From IMG/VR virus record IMGVR_UViG_3300034096_000229, positions 1 through 21,683 of that record: a stretch of 21,683 nucleotides of DNA; one strand, given 5' to 3'. Source of the stretch: a virus. Positions 13,707 through 21,558 of this stretch are shown here, piece after piece (the first letter of the stretch is position 1; each line of letters starts with the position of its first letter). The notes beneath the pieces were generated by a model. The model did not search any database and had not been told where the DNA came from. It was given only the letters and a program-made list of their open reading frames with translations. A program made the position numbers and the translations under genes.

Positions 13707-16538
13707 ATGCCGCATTCAACGCTAAAGCTTATCCCTGGCGTAGATCAGAATCGCACGCTTGCATTAAACGAAGCCGCGATATCTGAAAGCAATCTTATAC
13801 GTTTTGTCCCTGATAAGCAGAATATTGCGCTTGTTCAAAAGCTAGGCGGATGGGTTAAATATTTTAATGCCGCTCTTCCAACTGTCGTCAGGGCTCTATG
13901 GGCATGGGAAGATACAAACGCGACAACATATCTTGGCGTAGGCGCAGAAGGCGATGCAAATAACGGCGCTGGTCTTTCTGTTATTTCAAACGGCCAGAGA
14001 GAAGTTTTAACGCCAACAATCACTGAACTTGATCTTGGCATTTATACGCAGTCTGCAAGTATTTATACGCCGTTTTTCTTTGCCTGCACTGGTGCCGCTT
14101 CTGGCTCAACGGCGACAATAACGATTACGGGCTATCATTTCTTTGAGATAGGCGATTACATTTATATTACTGGCATGTCAGATTCCTATTACAACGGATC
14201 ATTCGTTGTAACGGCAGTTCCTGCCTATAATCAGTTTCAATTTACAATCTCCACACTTGCGGCCGCTACGGCTACGGGCGGAAGCGTAGGCTATGGCAAC
14301 GGCTTTGTTACAAGAGCTGGATCTGCAACGGTAGATGTTTATATCCCGGGCTCTAATCTTAATAGCTACAGTTCAATTTATATTAAAACGCCAATAAGCG
14401 TTGGTGGCATTGTTTTATTTGGTTTGTATAGAACGCAATATGTCAGCATAAATAACTTTCAAATCACTGCTCGAGATGCTTTAGGCGATCCTCAGCCTGC
14501 CGTTACTAATTCAGCGTCAGTAAATCCTGGCTTGGGCGATATGCCTGTGTTCAGATTTACGAATGAACAATCGATAGTTTATGTATATTTCCCCAATCAT
14601 AATTATCAGGCTGGAGATATATTTCCAGTAATTGATGCCGTTGATGCCGGCACGGTTCGCCTTCTTGGTAATTATACCGTCTTGAATGTTGGCGATGAAA
14701 ACGGTGCTAACGCGACAACGCAATTTAGTATTGGCGCTGATAATACGGCGACAAGAGCAACGCCAATATATTTTGAGGGCACTGGAACAGTGGCATCCGT
14801 TCGCGTTCCGCTGGGATATGGCGTAACAAGAGGCGATTCTATAACGATCGAAAACTGTCCAACGGCTGGATATAATGCAACCAATACACGCGTTGTAGAT
14901 GTATCAACGACATCAACATACACAGAAATAAAATATTTAAACGCAACGACAACTGTCGTTTCTACAGGGCTGCAATCCTGCACGCTACTTGTCACATACG
15001 CTCTTTCGAATGCAGGCTTTGCTGACATTGTTGTTTATCGCTCACCTGCTCCTCTTCCGACCGGCACAGGATTTGGCGTTGGCGGATATGGCGTTGGCGG
15101 TTTTGGAAATGGCGTTATCCCGCCAAGTCCATCTGCAGCGACAACGGCAACGTCTGGAACAGGTTCTGTCGTTACGATCACATATAATTCAACAAATTTA
15201 TTTAATGTTGGCGATCAGGCTTTAATAAGCGGCGTAACGCCAACGGGATACAACGGCCTTTATACAGTCACCTCAATACCAGCAACGAATCAGATTACCT
15301 TTGCAGGCACAACGACTGGATCTCAGACAGTCGCAGGAACTGTTACCAATCTTACAACAGCTGGCGCACCGATTACTGTCACAGAATGGACGCTGGACAA
15401 CTGGGGATCAGATTTCCTGTCATGTCCTGTGGGAGATGGCATATTTATTTGGAGCCCAGATACAGGCTCTTCTCTCGCTTCAATTATTGCAGAAGCCCCT
15501 CCTGTAAATGACGGCATGTTTGTCGCCATGCCTCAGCGTCAAATTATTGCCTGGGGCTCTACATTTACTGGCATTCAAGATCCATTGTTGATTCGCTGGT
15601 GTGATGTTAATGATTACACATCATGGATTGCTCTGCCGACTAATCAAGCCGGATCATATCGTTTGCCACGCGGTTCTCGAGTTGTTGGCTGTATCCAAGG
15701 CCCGCAACAAGGTCTTGTTTGGACCGATTTAGCTGTATGGGCCATGCAATATGTTGGCCCTCCTTACGTCTACCAGTTCAACGAAGTCGGCACAGGTTGC
15801 GGCCTTATCTCGCGTAAGGCAGCTGCATCCATGAACGGCATTGTTTATTGGATGAGCCAAAGCCAGTTCTTTATGCTCGGCTCAAGTGGCGTTGAAATAA
15901 TTTCATGCCCTATTTGGGACGTGATTTTCCAAGACTTAGATACAAGCAATTTGGACAAGATCCGCGTTGCGCCTAATTCGCGCTTTAGTGAAATTACTTG
16001 GTATTATCCAACGCTGAGTAACGGCGGCGAAGTAAACGCTTACGTTAAATATAATATTGCTCTTCGTCAGTGGGACTTTGGCACGCTTTCAAGAACGGCT
16101 TGGATCAATCAGTCTGTTCTTGGTCCGCCAATCGGCGCTGGCATAGATGATCAAGGAACTTATTATATTTACCAGCATGAAATAGGCCAAGATGCTGACG
16201 GCCAAGCTATGGAGAGCTCATTCCAGACTGGTTACTTTGTTATCTCTGATGGCGAATTTAAATTGTTCGTTGATCAAGTATGGCCTGACATGAAATGGGG
16301 CCTCTACAATGGCAACCAGAATGCGCATATACTGCTTACATTCTATGTGACGGACTATCCTGGTCAGACGCCAAGAACATATGGTCCTTACAACATATCA
16401 ATAGACACAGAATTTATCTCTCCTCGTTTCCGCGGCCGCCTTTTGTCGATAAAGATACAAAGCGATTTAAATGAAACAGGAACTTTCTGGCGTCTTGGAG
16501 CCATGCGGTATCGCTTCGAACAAGATGGGAAGTTCTAA
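13707..16538 (+). CDS. Tail nozzle / DNA stabilisation protein, P22 gp10-like, with inserted decoration domains (943 aa)
   Basis: Residues 1-105 (NLIRFVPDKQNIALVQKLGGW, followed by RALWAWED) and about 560-943 match the P22 gp10-like fold. Landmarks are PQRQIIAWGS, LLIRWCDVNDYTSW and WTDLAVWAMQYVG, then YWMSQSQFFML and the C-terminal RFRGRLLSIKIQSD. The protein would close the tail channel below the adaptor and help retain packaged DNA. Between these parts lie about 450 extra residues. They hold roughly four copies of a 60-70-residue beta domain (about 131-195, a divergent one near 285-358, about 360-432 and about 484-548). The typical pattern is VGDxxxIxG, GYNG and VTxxPxxNQFxF. P22 gp10 has 472 residues, so this protein is about twice as long. 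Confidence 0.75.
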   Translation: MPHSTLKLIPGVDQNRTLALNEAAISESNLIRFVPDKQNIALVQKLGGWVKYFNAALPTVVRALWAWEDTNATTYLGVGAEGDANNGAGLSVISNGQREVLTPTITELDLGIYTQSASIYTPFFFACTGAASGSTATITITGYHFFEIGDYIYITGMSDSYYNGSFVVTAVPAYNQFQFTISTLAAATATGGSVGYGNGFVTRAGSATVDVYIPGSNLNSYSSIYIKTPISVGGIVLFGLYRTQYVSINNFQITARDALGDPQPAVTNSASVNPGLGDMPVFRFTNEQSIVYVYFPNHNYQAGDIFPVIDAVDAGTVRLLGNYTVLNVGDENGANATTQFSIGADNTATRATPIYFEGTGTVASVRVPLGYGVTRGDSITIENCPTAGYNATNTRVVDVSTTSTYTEIKYLNATTTVVSTGLQSCTLLVTYALSNAGFADIVVYRSPAPLPTGTGFGVGGYGVGGFGNGVIPPSPSAATTATSGTGSVVTITYNSTNLFNVGDQALISGVTPTGYNGLYTVTSIPATNQITFAGTTTGSQTVAGTVTNLTTAGAPITVTEWTLDNWGSDFLSCPVGDGIFIWSPDTGSSLASIIAEAPPVNDGMFVAMPQRQIIAWGSTFTGIQDPLLIRWCDVNDYTSWIALPTNQAGSYRLPRGSRVVGCIQGPQQGLVWTDLAVWAMQYVGPPYVYQFNEVGTGCGLISRKAAASMNGIVYWMSQSQFFMLGSSGVEIISCPIWDVIFQDLDTSNLDKIRVAPNSRFSEITWYYPTLSNGGEVNAYVKYNIALRQWDFGTLSRTAWINQSVLGPPIGAGIDDQGTYYIYQHEIGQDADGQAMESSFQTGYFVISDGEFKLFVDQVWPDMKWGLYNGNQNAHILLTFYVTDYPGQTPRTYGPYNISIDTEFISPRFRGRLLSIKIQSDLNETGTFWRLGAMRYRFEQDGKF

Positions 16539-16541
16539 TTG
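16518..16541 (+). promoter_or_regulatory. Ribosome-binding region supporting the TTG start at 16539
   Basis: The TTG directly follows the nozzle TAA. A gggaa Shine-Dalgarno (16527-16531) lies in the 10-base loop of a weak 4-bp stem (gaac 16518-16521 with gttc 16532-16535). No ATG near the beginning would give the family's usual N-terminus. Confidence 0.4.
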
Positions 16542-17150
16542 GCTACGCTCGACGATATTCTCACCACACAGAAAAATGGCGTTGTCGCCATCAACAATTT
16601 ATCTCAATCTTTGGGATCGTTTTACACGAGTTACGTCTATCTTGCAGGCGCGACAACATCAGGTTCTATTACATCAACAACGGCTCAAACTGTTGCTCGA
16701 GGTTCTGGTCGATTTGTCTCTTACACGACAGCTGCAACAGGCGGCTCTACGACAGGACTTATTTATGATTCTGTTTCATTTGCGACAACGAGTGCAACAG
16801 GAACTGGATCAATTGCGACTGTTGGCTATGCTGGCGTCAATGCATTTAAAGTGAATGACAGAGTTGCAATTTATAATATGACGCCTTCTGGATATAATAC
16901 GACATCAGCAGTTGTGACGGCTGTTGATACAACAAATAATACATTTTCATATAGCAATGCGACGACAGCAGCGCAGACCATTGCTGGCATTGTCTTCAAG
17001 ATCTACGATTATACGACCGACAGAAATTTGCTTTTGTCTTCTTTAAACGGAACGCTTGGGACATATCCGATCAATGTCAATTTCACTTATGGTCTTGTGG
17101 CTATTCCCGCCGCAAGCCAGTTCGTGAATGTAACCTATTCGATTTCATAG
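16539..17150 (+). CDS. Conserved phage virion-associated protein with decoration domain (203 aa)
   Basis: The TTG start gives the N-terminus ATLDDILTTQKNGVVAINNL, which I recognise as the conserved opening of a small protein found after nozzle genes in related podoviruses. Residues about 88-150 (SIATVGYAG, VNDRVAIYNMTPSGYN, then AVVTAVDTTNNTFSYSN) are a copy of the beta domain repeated in the upstream nozzle. The C-terminus, about 160-203 (LLLSSLNGTLGTYP, ending VNVTYSIS), is a beta-strand pair. No catalytic motif is seen. The shared domain and adjacency suggest it sits on the tail near the nozzle. Confidence 0.6.
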   Translation: MATLDDILTTQKNGVVAINNLSQSLGSFYTSYVYLAGATTSGSITSTTAQTVARGSGRFVSYTTAATGGSTTGLIYDSVSFATTSATGTGSIATVGYAGVNAFKVNDRVAIYNMTPSGYNTTSAVVTAVDTTNNTFSYSNATTAAQTIAGIVFKIYDYTTDRNLLLSSLNGTLGTYPINVNFTYGLVAIPAASQFVNVTYSIS

Positions 17151-17157
17151 GGTGAAA
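17143..17157 (+). promoter_or_regulatory. RBS-in-loop hairpin before the gene at 17159
   Basis: A perfect 5-bp stem (tttca 17143-17147 with tgaaa 17153-17157) encloses the loop taggg. The loop contains both the upstream stop TAG and the aggg Shine-Dalgarno. The ATG begins two bases after the stem. Confidence 0.45.
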
Positions 17158-17158
17158 C

Positions 17159-17668
17159 ATGCCACTTCTTAAAGGCAAAAGCCAAGAAACGATTAGCTCA
17201 AACATCAGGGAAATGATGCATGCTGGCCATCCGCAGCAACAAGCAATTGCGGCTGCCTTGAGCCAGTCTCGGCGAGCTCGCGCGGAAGGCGGCGTAAGTG
17301 AAAAAATTCATGTTGGGCCTATTCACAGTAATGTTGCTGGCCGCACTGATCATCTTCCAATCAATGTTCCTTCAGGTTCCTACGTCATCCCCGCCGACAT
17401 TATCTCGGCAATGGGTGAAGGGAACACGATGGCCGGGTTCAAATATGCCAATACCGTCTTCGGCGTCCAACAAAACAGCCCCGAGCACGAACCAGTTGAA
17501 ATAGTTGCAGCTGGCGGCGAGTATGTGATTACTCCCGAGAATGTTGCTAATAGAATTGGCGGCGGCGATGTCGACGCAGGGCATAAGAATCTTGATGAGT
17601 TTGTTAAGGATTATCGAGCCAAAACAATCCAAACGCTTAGTAAGTTGCCAGGTCCGAAGCGCGATTAA
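17159..17668 (+). CDS. Conserved phage protein with duplicated YVI-GxG motif (169 aa)
   Basis: Residues 1-38 (MPLLKGKSQETISSNIREMM, then AGHPQQQAIAAALSQS) form a basic helical domain widespread in phage proteins of unassigned role. HVGPIHSNVAGRTDHLPINV follows. Two similar segments come next: SGSYVIPADIISAMGEGN (72-89) and GGEYVITPENVANRIGGGD (119-137). This YVI-GxG motif recurs in many phage proteins near ejection or packaging genes. I cannot assign an activity. It lies between the nozzle-associated protein and the GNAT gene, and the same small set is often found next to internal virion proteins. Its last codons form the left arm of the hairpin before the GNAT gene. Confidence 0.6.
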   Translation: MPLLKGKSQETISSNIREMMHAGHPQQQAIAAALSQSRRARAEGGVSEKIHVGPIHSNVAGRTDHLPINVPSGSYVIPADIISAMGEGNTMAGFKYANTVFGVQQNSPEHEPVEIVAAGGEYVITPENVANRIGGGDVDAGHKNLDEFVKDYRAKTIQTLSKLPGPKRD

Positions 17669-17679
17669 AGGGGAATCGC
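17661..17679 (+). promoter_or_regulatory. RBS-in-loop hairpin before the GNAT gene
   Basis: A perfect 6-bp stem (gcgatt 17661-17666 with aatcgc 17674-17679) encloses the loop aaagggg, with the Shine-Dalgarno unpaired. The ATG starts on the base after the stem. The upstream stop TAA (17666-17668) spans the left arm and loop. Confidence 0.55.
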
Positions 17680-18192
17680 ATGGAGAATGAAGTTCACGTT
17701 AGGGTTGCTACGCCGGAGGATTTTGAAGGCGTCATGCAGCTCGCGTCTCAGGTTTCAATGGAAAATGGTTTGTTTGCGCCGACATTAGAAATGGTTGCTG
17801 GGGAAATTTGGGCTGCCCTGCATAACGATCATGGCATTGTCGGCGTTATTGGTAACACGGGAGACATGCTAGAAGGCTTCGTGCTTCTCCGGGTTGGCAA
17901 TACATGGTATAGTCAAGCCGAGATTATTGAAGAAAAGACGGTTTTTGTCAGCAAGAAATTCAGAAGCGCCAAGGGTGGAAGGGCCCGAAAGCTCTGTGAA
18001 TTTAGTAAAAAAGTAGCTGATGAATTGGGTCTTCCCTTGCTGATTGGCATTCTGTCTAATCAGCGGACACAGGGAAAAGTAGAAATGTATAAAAGGGTTT
18101 TTGGTGATCCTGCCGGCGCGTTTTTTCTTTATGGGGCGCATACTGGCGCTTGGAACAAGAATAGCCAGTCTGGCATAGGCGGAGAGAAATAA
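17680..18192 (+). CDS. GNAT-family N-acetyltransferase (170 aa)
   Basis: The N-terminus (VRVATPEDFEGVMQLASQV) is the usual first strand and helix of GNAT proteins. Motif A is EKTVFVSKKFRSAKGGRARK. Its FRSAKGGRA at 94-102 replaces the Q/RxxGxG/A loop that binds the acetyl-CoA pyrophosphate. The following helix is LCEFSKKVADELG, and LPLLIGILS is the next strand. YKRVFGDPAGAFFLYG is a typical C-terminal motif B region. It should transfer an acetyl group from acetyl-CoA to an unknown amine. Such genes are frequent beside podovirus internal virion protein genes, but the substrate is not known. Confidence 0.8.
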   Translation: MENEVHVRVATPEDFEGVMQLASQVSMENGLFAPTLEMVAGEIWAALHNDHGIVGVIGNTGDMLEGFVLLRVGNTWYSQAEIIEEKTVFVSKKFRSAKGGRARKLCEFSKKVADELGLPLLIGILSNQRTQGKVEMYKRVFGDPAGAFFLYGAHTGAWNKNSQSGIGGEK

Positions 18193-21100
18193 ATGTGCGG
18201 TGGCGGCAAAGGCGTTCAGCAGACATCACAGCAAGTTGCTTATCCCTCCTTGCCGGCGGCTTCGGCCTACTCCTCGGCAATGGATCGTATCTCGCAAGCG
18301 ACGTCTCAGCCATTCCAGAAATATAGCTCTGATCCTAACGCATATGTTGCGCCTCTGACGTCAACGCAAACTGGAGCAATCCAGAATGTGACGGGCCTCC
18401 AGGGCATGACGGACCCTTACTATCGCACGGCTGGCGCTATGACGCTTGCCGGCGCTGCGCCTGTTAATCGATTAACAAGCGGTCAAATCCAAGAATATAT
18501 GAACCCTTATATGTCGCAGGTCGTTGACCCTGTGCAGAATGCTCTTCGCCAGCAATTCGGCATGCAGCAGGCTCAACAGCAGGCTCAGGCAATTAAGAGC
18601 GGCGCTTTTGGCGGCGAGCGTGCAGGCGTTGAACGCGCACTGCTGCGCGGCCAACAAGGTCTTGCTTTGGGTCAAGCCCTCAGCCCGCTTTATCAGACCG
18701 GCTATGGTCAGGCCCTTCAGACGGCCCAGGGCCAGCAAGGTATCGAGGCTGCAAATCTCCAACGTCTTCTTGGTGCCGGCGCACAGGCTGGCGGCCTTGG
18801 CACGGCAGCTCAAGATGCTGCTCTTAAGCAAGCATCGGCGCAGTTGCAGGCTGGCACGCTTCAGCAGCAAACCGAGACGGCCCAAAAACAGGCCCTCTAT
18901 AACGAGTTCCAAAAAGAGCGCATGTATCCCCTACAGACGGCTCAGCTCTATGCACAGGCTGCTGGAGGCCTTGGACCACTCATGGGGTCAACGTCCATGG
19001 GTTACCAGCAAATGCCGTTCTTTGGCGGCTTTGCCGCCGACGGTGGCGCGATCCATGGCTACGACGAAGGTCTTGGCGGAGCTCGCATGGGCGGCGCTGT
19101 TGACGAGGCTGGCGACTATTCACGCGGGGGATATGCCGATGGCGGTTATGCTTATGGCGGTGACGCTGGCTTTGAAAGCATTGTTGCCCAACATCGCGCT
19201 GGGATTATGCCGCACATGGAAGACGTCGCATTCCCAACGGCTGATATACGCCCGGCGCAGCAGCTCGAGGCTCGCCTGCCGGAAAGCAGAGCGTCTTCCG
19301 GCGGCCTTGGTTCAATGCTCACGAAGGGCGCAGAGCTAGGCAAGTTAGGTTTGCAAGTCCGCGAGGCTCGCAAAGCTCATCCAGAATCATGGATGGATAC
19401 GCTTGGCGCAGTTGCAACAGGCAAAGCTGCAGGCGGCGATGTTCATAGCGACGCCATGCAGGACTTATTGAGCAATCCTATTCAGGTCTCTAAGCCTCAG
19501 CAGCCACAACAAGCTCCTCAAGAGCAAAAGGGCGGACTTGGAGGCCTGCTTAAGGCCGGCGCTGGCTTGGCGGCTAATTATTTCTTGCCTGGTTCAGGCG
19601 CGCTTGTCTCATCTGGCCTTGGTGCTTTGGGCATGGCTGATGGCGGTAGAGCTGAATATCAAGAGGGCGGCCTAACAGCTGAAGAAGCAGATTATTATTT
19701 GCGCCCTCTTGCCCGGATTGAATCTGGCGGAAGAAAAGATCCTTATGCCACTGTTGGTCCGCAGACGAAATACGGCCGCGCTCTTGGCAAGTATCAAGTC
19801 ATGGAGGGCAATGTTCCTTCATGGACAAAGGAAGCTCTCGGTCGCGCAATGACTAGAGATGAATTTCTTGCGAGCAAAGACGCGCAAGAAGCTGTCGCGC
19901 GCAATAAGTTTGGCGAGTATCTTGGTAAAGCAGGAACGCCAGAAGGCGCTGCTGCAATGTGGTTTGGCGGTCCTGGCTATGAAAAGCATATGGGCGCGCG
20001 TGATGTTTTAGGAACATCTATTCCGCAATATCAGGCCATGTATAAGAAAGGCCTTGGCGAAGCGGATGTAAATATTCCAAGAGGTGATCCACGTCGCGAA
20101 ATGATGGCGATGTATCCCGATCGTCCAACGACTGAAGCGCCTGGACCACAAGCCGGCTTGGGATCGGCTCAGGTAAAAGAAAAAGGCTTTATGGAGCGCA
20201 CGCAAGAGCATCCTGAAAGCTTGATCCTGCCTGTCCTGCAGGGCTTGGGAGCCATGGCTGGTTCAAAGAACCGCTACGCTCTTGGCGCGATTGCGGAAGG
20301 CCTTGGAGCTGGCGCTGGCAGCTATATGGATATGCAAGCCAAGCAGTCTGAAATTGATAAGCGCCGTCAGGAGACAGCAACAGAATCTGAAGAGACGCGC
20401 GCTAGAAATATACTTGGCACAAAAATGGGTGCGGAGACTGTTGGGCAGAATATTCAAAATCTGCGCAATTCTCTTTACACGTCAGAGTTTGGTAATTTTG
20501 TCTTCCTCAGAGACGGATCTGTGCTTCCGCTCGATAGCTATATGTCAGCTGTTGAAAGTGGCAAGCAGCCTGAACTTGCTGGCGCTGTTCCACAAAACGC
20601 GCAAATGGCAATTACGCAATATGTCACGTCGCCAACAACGACGACAAAAGCGCCGGGAACAACGGAGCCTGCTCCTGGCACGCCACCATCTGACGCTTCT
20701 AAATTCACGCAGCCAAAAGTTGAAGAAAAGCTTCCAATTGGCGTGGTCTACGACGATGATTCCTCTCGCAGAGCAAAAGAAGCGGCAAGATTAATTTATG
20801 CCGGTGGCCCTGCATCAGCTAACGCAAGAAAAGATTCTGAAGCATATCGCGCTGATGTAACGCAGCAGGCAATGAATGCTAGAAACAACTCGCCATTTAT
20901 TGACGAATTGGCAGGAAGCCTTGCAGACGTTTACAGCAATACAGGCGCTGGCATGGCTGGTTGGAAAGCCGGTTCGCGTGCAAAAGCATTGTCCATGGCA
21001 AACTTCCTGTATCGCAATCTTGGCGGTAAGGAAGACCTTAGCAGCTTGCCATCAAATTCAGAGGTCGTTGCAAAGATCCAGCAGCTACTTGCCGGCCAAT

Positions 21101-21558
21101 CTGCAAGCGGCATGAACCAAGATAGCTACGCGGCTCTTTCTGCAATTAAGGACGCCATACCTAATCTTGAAATGAGCCCAGATGCGGGCGCAAAACTAAT
21201 GGCTGAGCTGATGGTGATCCGCAAGAAATCCATGGATCGCGAAGCTCATATGAATAGATGGAACAGAGACGCTAGAGGCAATCTGCAAGGCGCTGGCCAA
21301 GACTTTAGAGACAAGCACCGGGAAGCCGAATACAAAAAGTCTCAGGACATTATTGCCTACATAATGAAGCAAGATCCTGCTACGTTTAAACGGCTTATGT
21401 CTGGCAGTTTAACTGCGCAAGAAATAGAAGATTTTATCCATAGTCCTAAAAAGCCTGATGGCAGTGGCGGCTTTGGAGCAAAAGCTCCTGATGGCATTTC
21501 TGAATTTTTCCCAACTGTTGATAGAGTTCAAAGAACAACTGCTCCAGGGAGGCCATGA
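18193..21558 (+). CDS. Ejection-type internal virion protein with lytic transglycosylase domain (1121 aa)
   Basis: The opening MCGGGKG is typical of large phage ejection proteins. Residues about 95-260 are Gln/Ala-rich and helical (QQFGMQQAQQQAQAIKSGAF). Four glycine motifs of the type A-D/A-G-G occur at 282-285, 315-318, 412-415 and 482-485. Residues about 494-598 form a lytic transglycosylase-like domain. LARIESGGRKDPYATVG carries candidate catalytic Glu510, followed by GRALGKYQVM and AAMWFGGPGY. Residues about 690-1121 are charged and helical with a Pro/Thr-rich linker (TTTTKAPGTTEPAPGTPPS). It would enter the periplasm with the DNA and open peptidoglycan locally. The next ATG overlaps its stop. 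Confidence 0.75.
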   Translation: MCGGGKGVQQTSQQVAYPSLPAASAYSSAMDRISQATSQPFQKYSSDPNAYVAPLTSTQTGAIQNVTGLQGMTDPYYRTAGAMTLAGAAPVNRLTSGQIQEYMNPYMSQVVDPVQNALRQQFGMQQAQQQAQAIKSGAFGGERAGVERALLRGQQGLALGQALSPLYQTGYGQALQTAQGQQGIEAANLQRLLGAGAQAGGLGTAAQDAALKQASAQLQAGTLQQQTETAQKQALYNEFQKERMYPLQTAQLYAQAAGGLGPLMGSTSMGYQQMPFFGGFAADGGAIHGYDEGLGGARMGGAVDEAGDYSRGGYADGGYAYGGDAGFESIVAQHRAGIMPHMEDVAFPTADIRPAQQLEARLPESRASSGGLGSMLTKGAELGKLGLQVREARKAHPESWMDTLGAVATGKAAGGDVHSDAMQDLLSNPIQVSKPQQPQQAPQEQKGGLGGLLKAGAGLAANYFLPGSGALVSSGLGALGMADGGRAEYQEGGLTAEEADYYLRPLARIESGGRKDPYATVGPQTKYGRALGKYQVMEGNVPSWTKEALGRAMTRDEFLASKDAQEAVARNKFGEYLGKAGTPEGAAAMWFGGPGYEKHMGARDVLGTSIPQYQAMYKKGLGEADVNIPRGDPRREMMAMYPDRPTTEAPGPQAGLGSAQVKEKGFMERTQEHPESLILPVLQGLGAMAGSKNRYALGAIAEGLGAGAGSYMDMQAKQSEIDKRRQETATESEETRARNILGTKMGAETVGQNIQNLRNSLYTSEFGNFVFLRDGSVLPLDSYMSAVESGKQPELAGAVPQNAQMAITQYVTSPTTTTKAPGTTEPAPGTPPSDASKFTQPKVEEKLPIGVVYDDDSSRRAKEAARLIYAGGPASANARKDSEAYRADVTQQAMNARNNSPFIDELAGSLADVYSNTGAGMAGWKAGSRAKALSMANFLYRNLGGKEDLSSLPSNSEVVAKIQQLLAGQSASGMNQDSYAALSAIKDAIPNLEMSPDAGAKLMAELMVIRKKSMDREAHMNRWNRDARGNLQGAGQDFRDKHREAEYKKSQDIIAYIMKQDPATFKRLMSGSLTAQEIEDFIHSPKKPDGSGGFGAKAPDGISEFFPTVDRVQRTTAPGRP

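Noticed and set aside
18472-18912. Leu-rich minus-strand frame opposite the ejection-type protein
   Set aside because: Antisense of Gln/Ala-rich codons (CAG/GCT) gives Leu/Ser; it is a shadow of the real gene.
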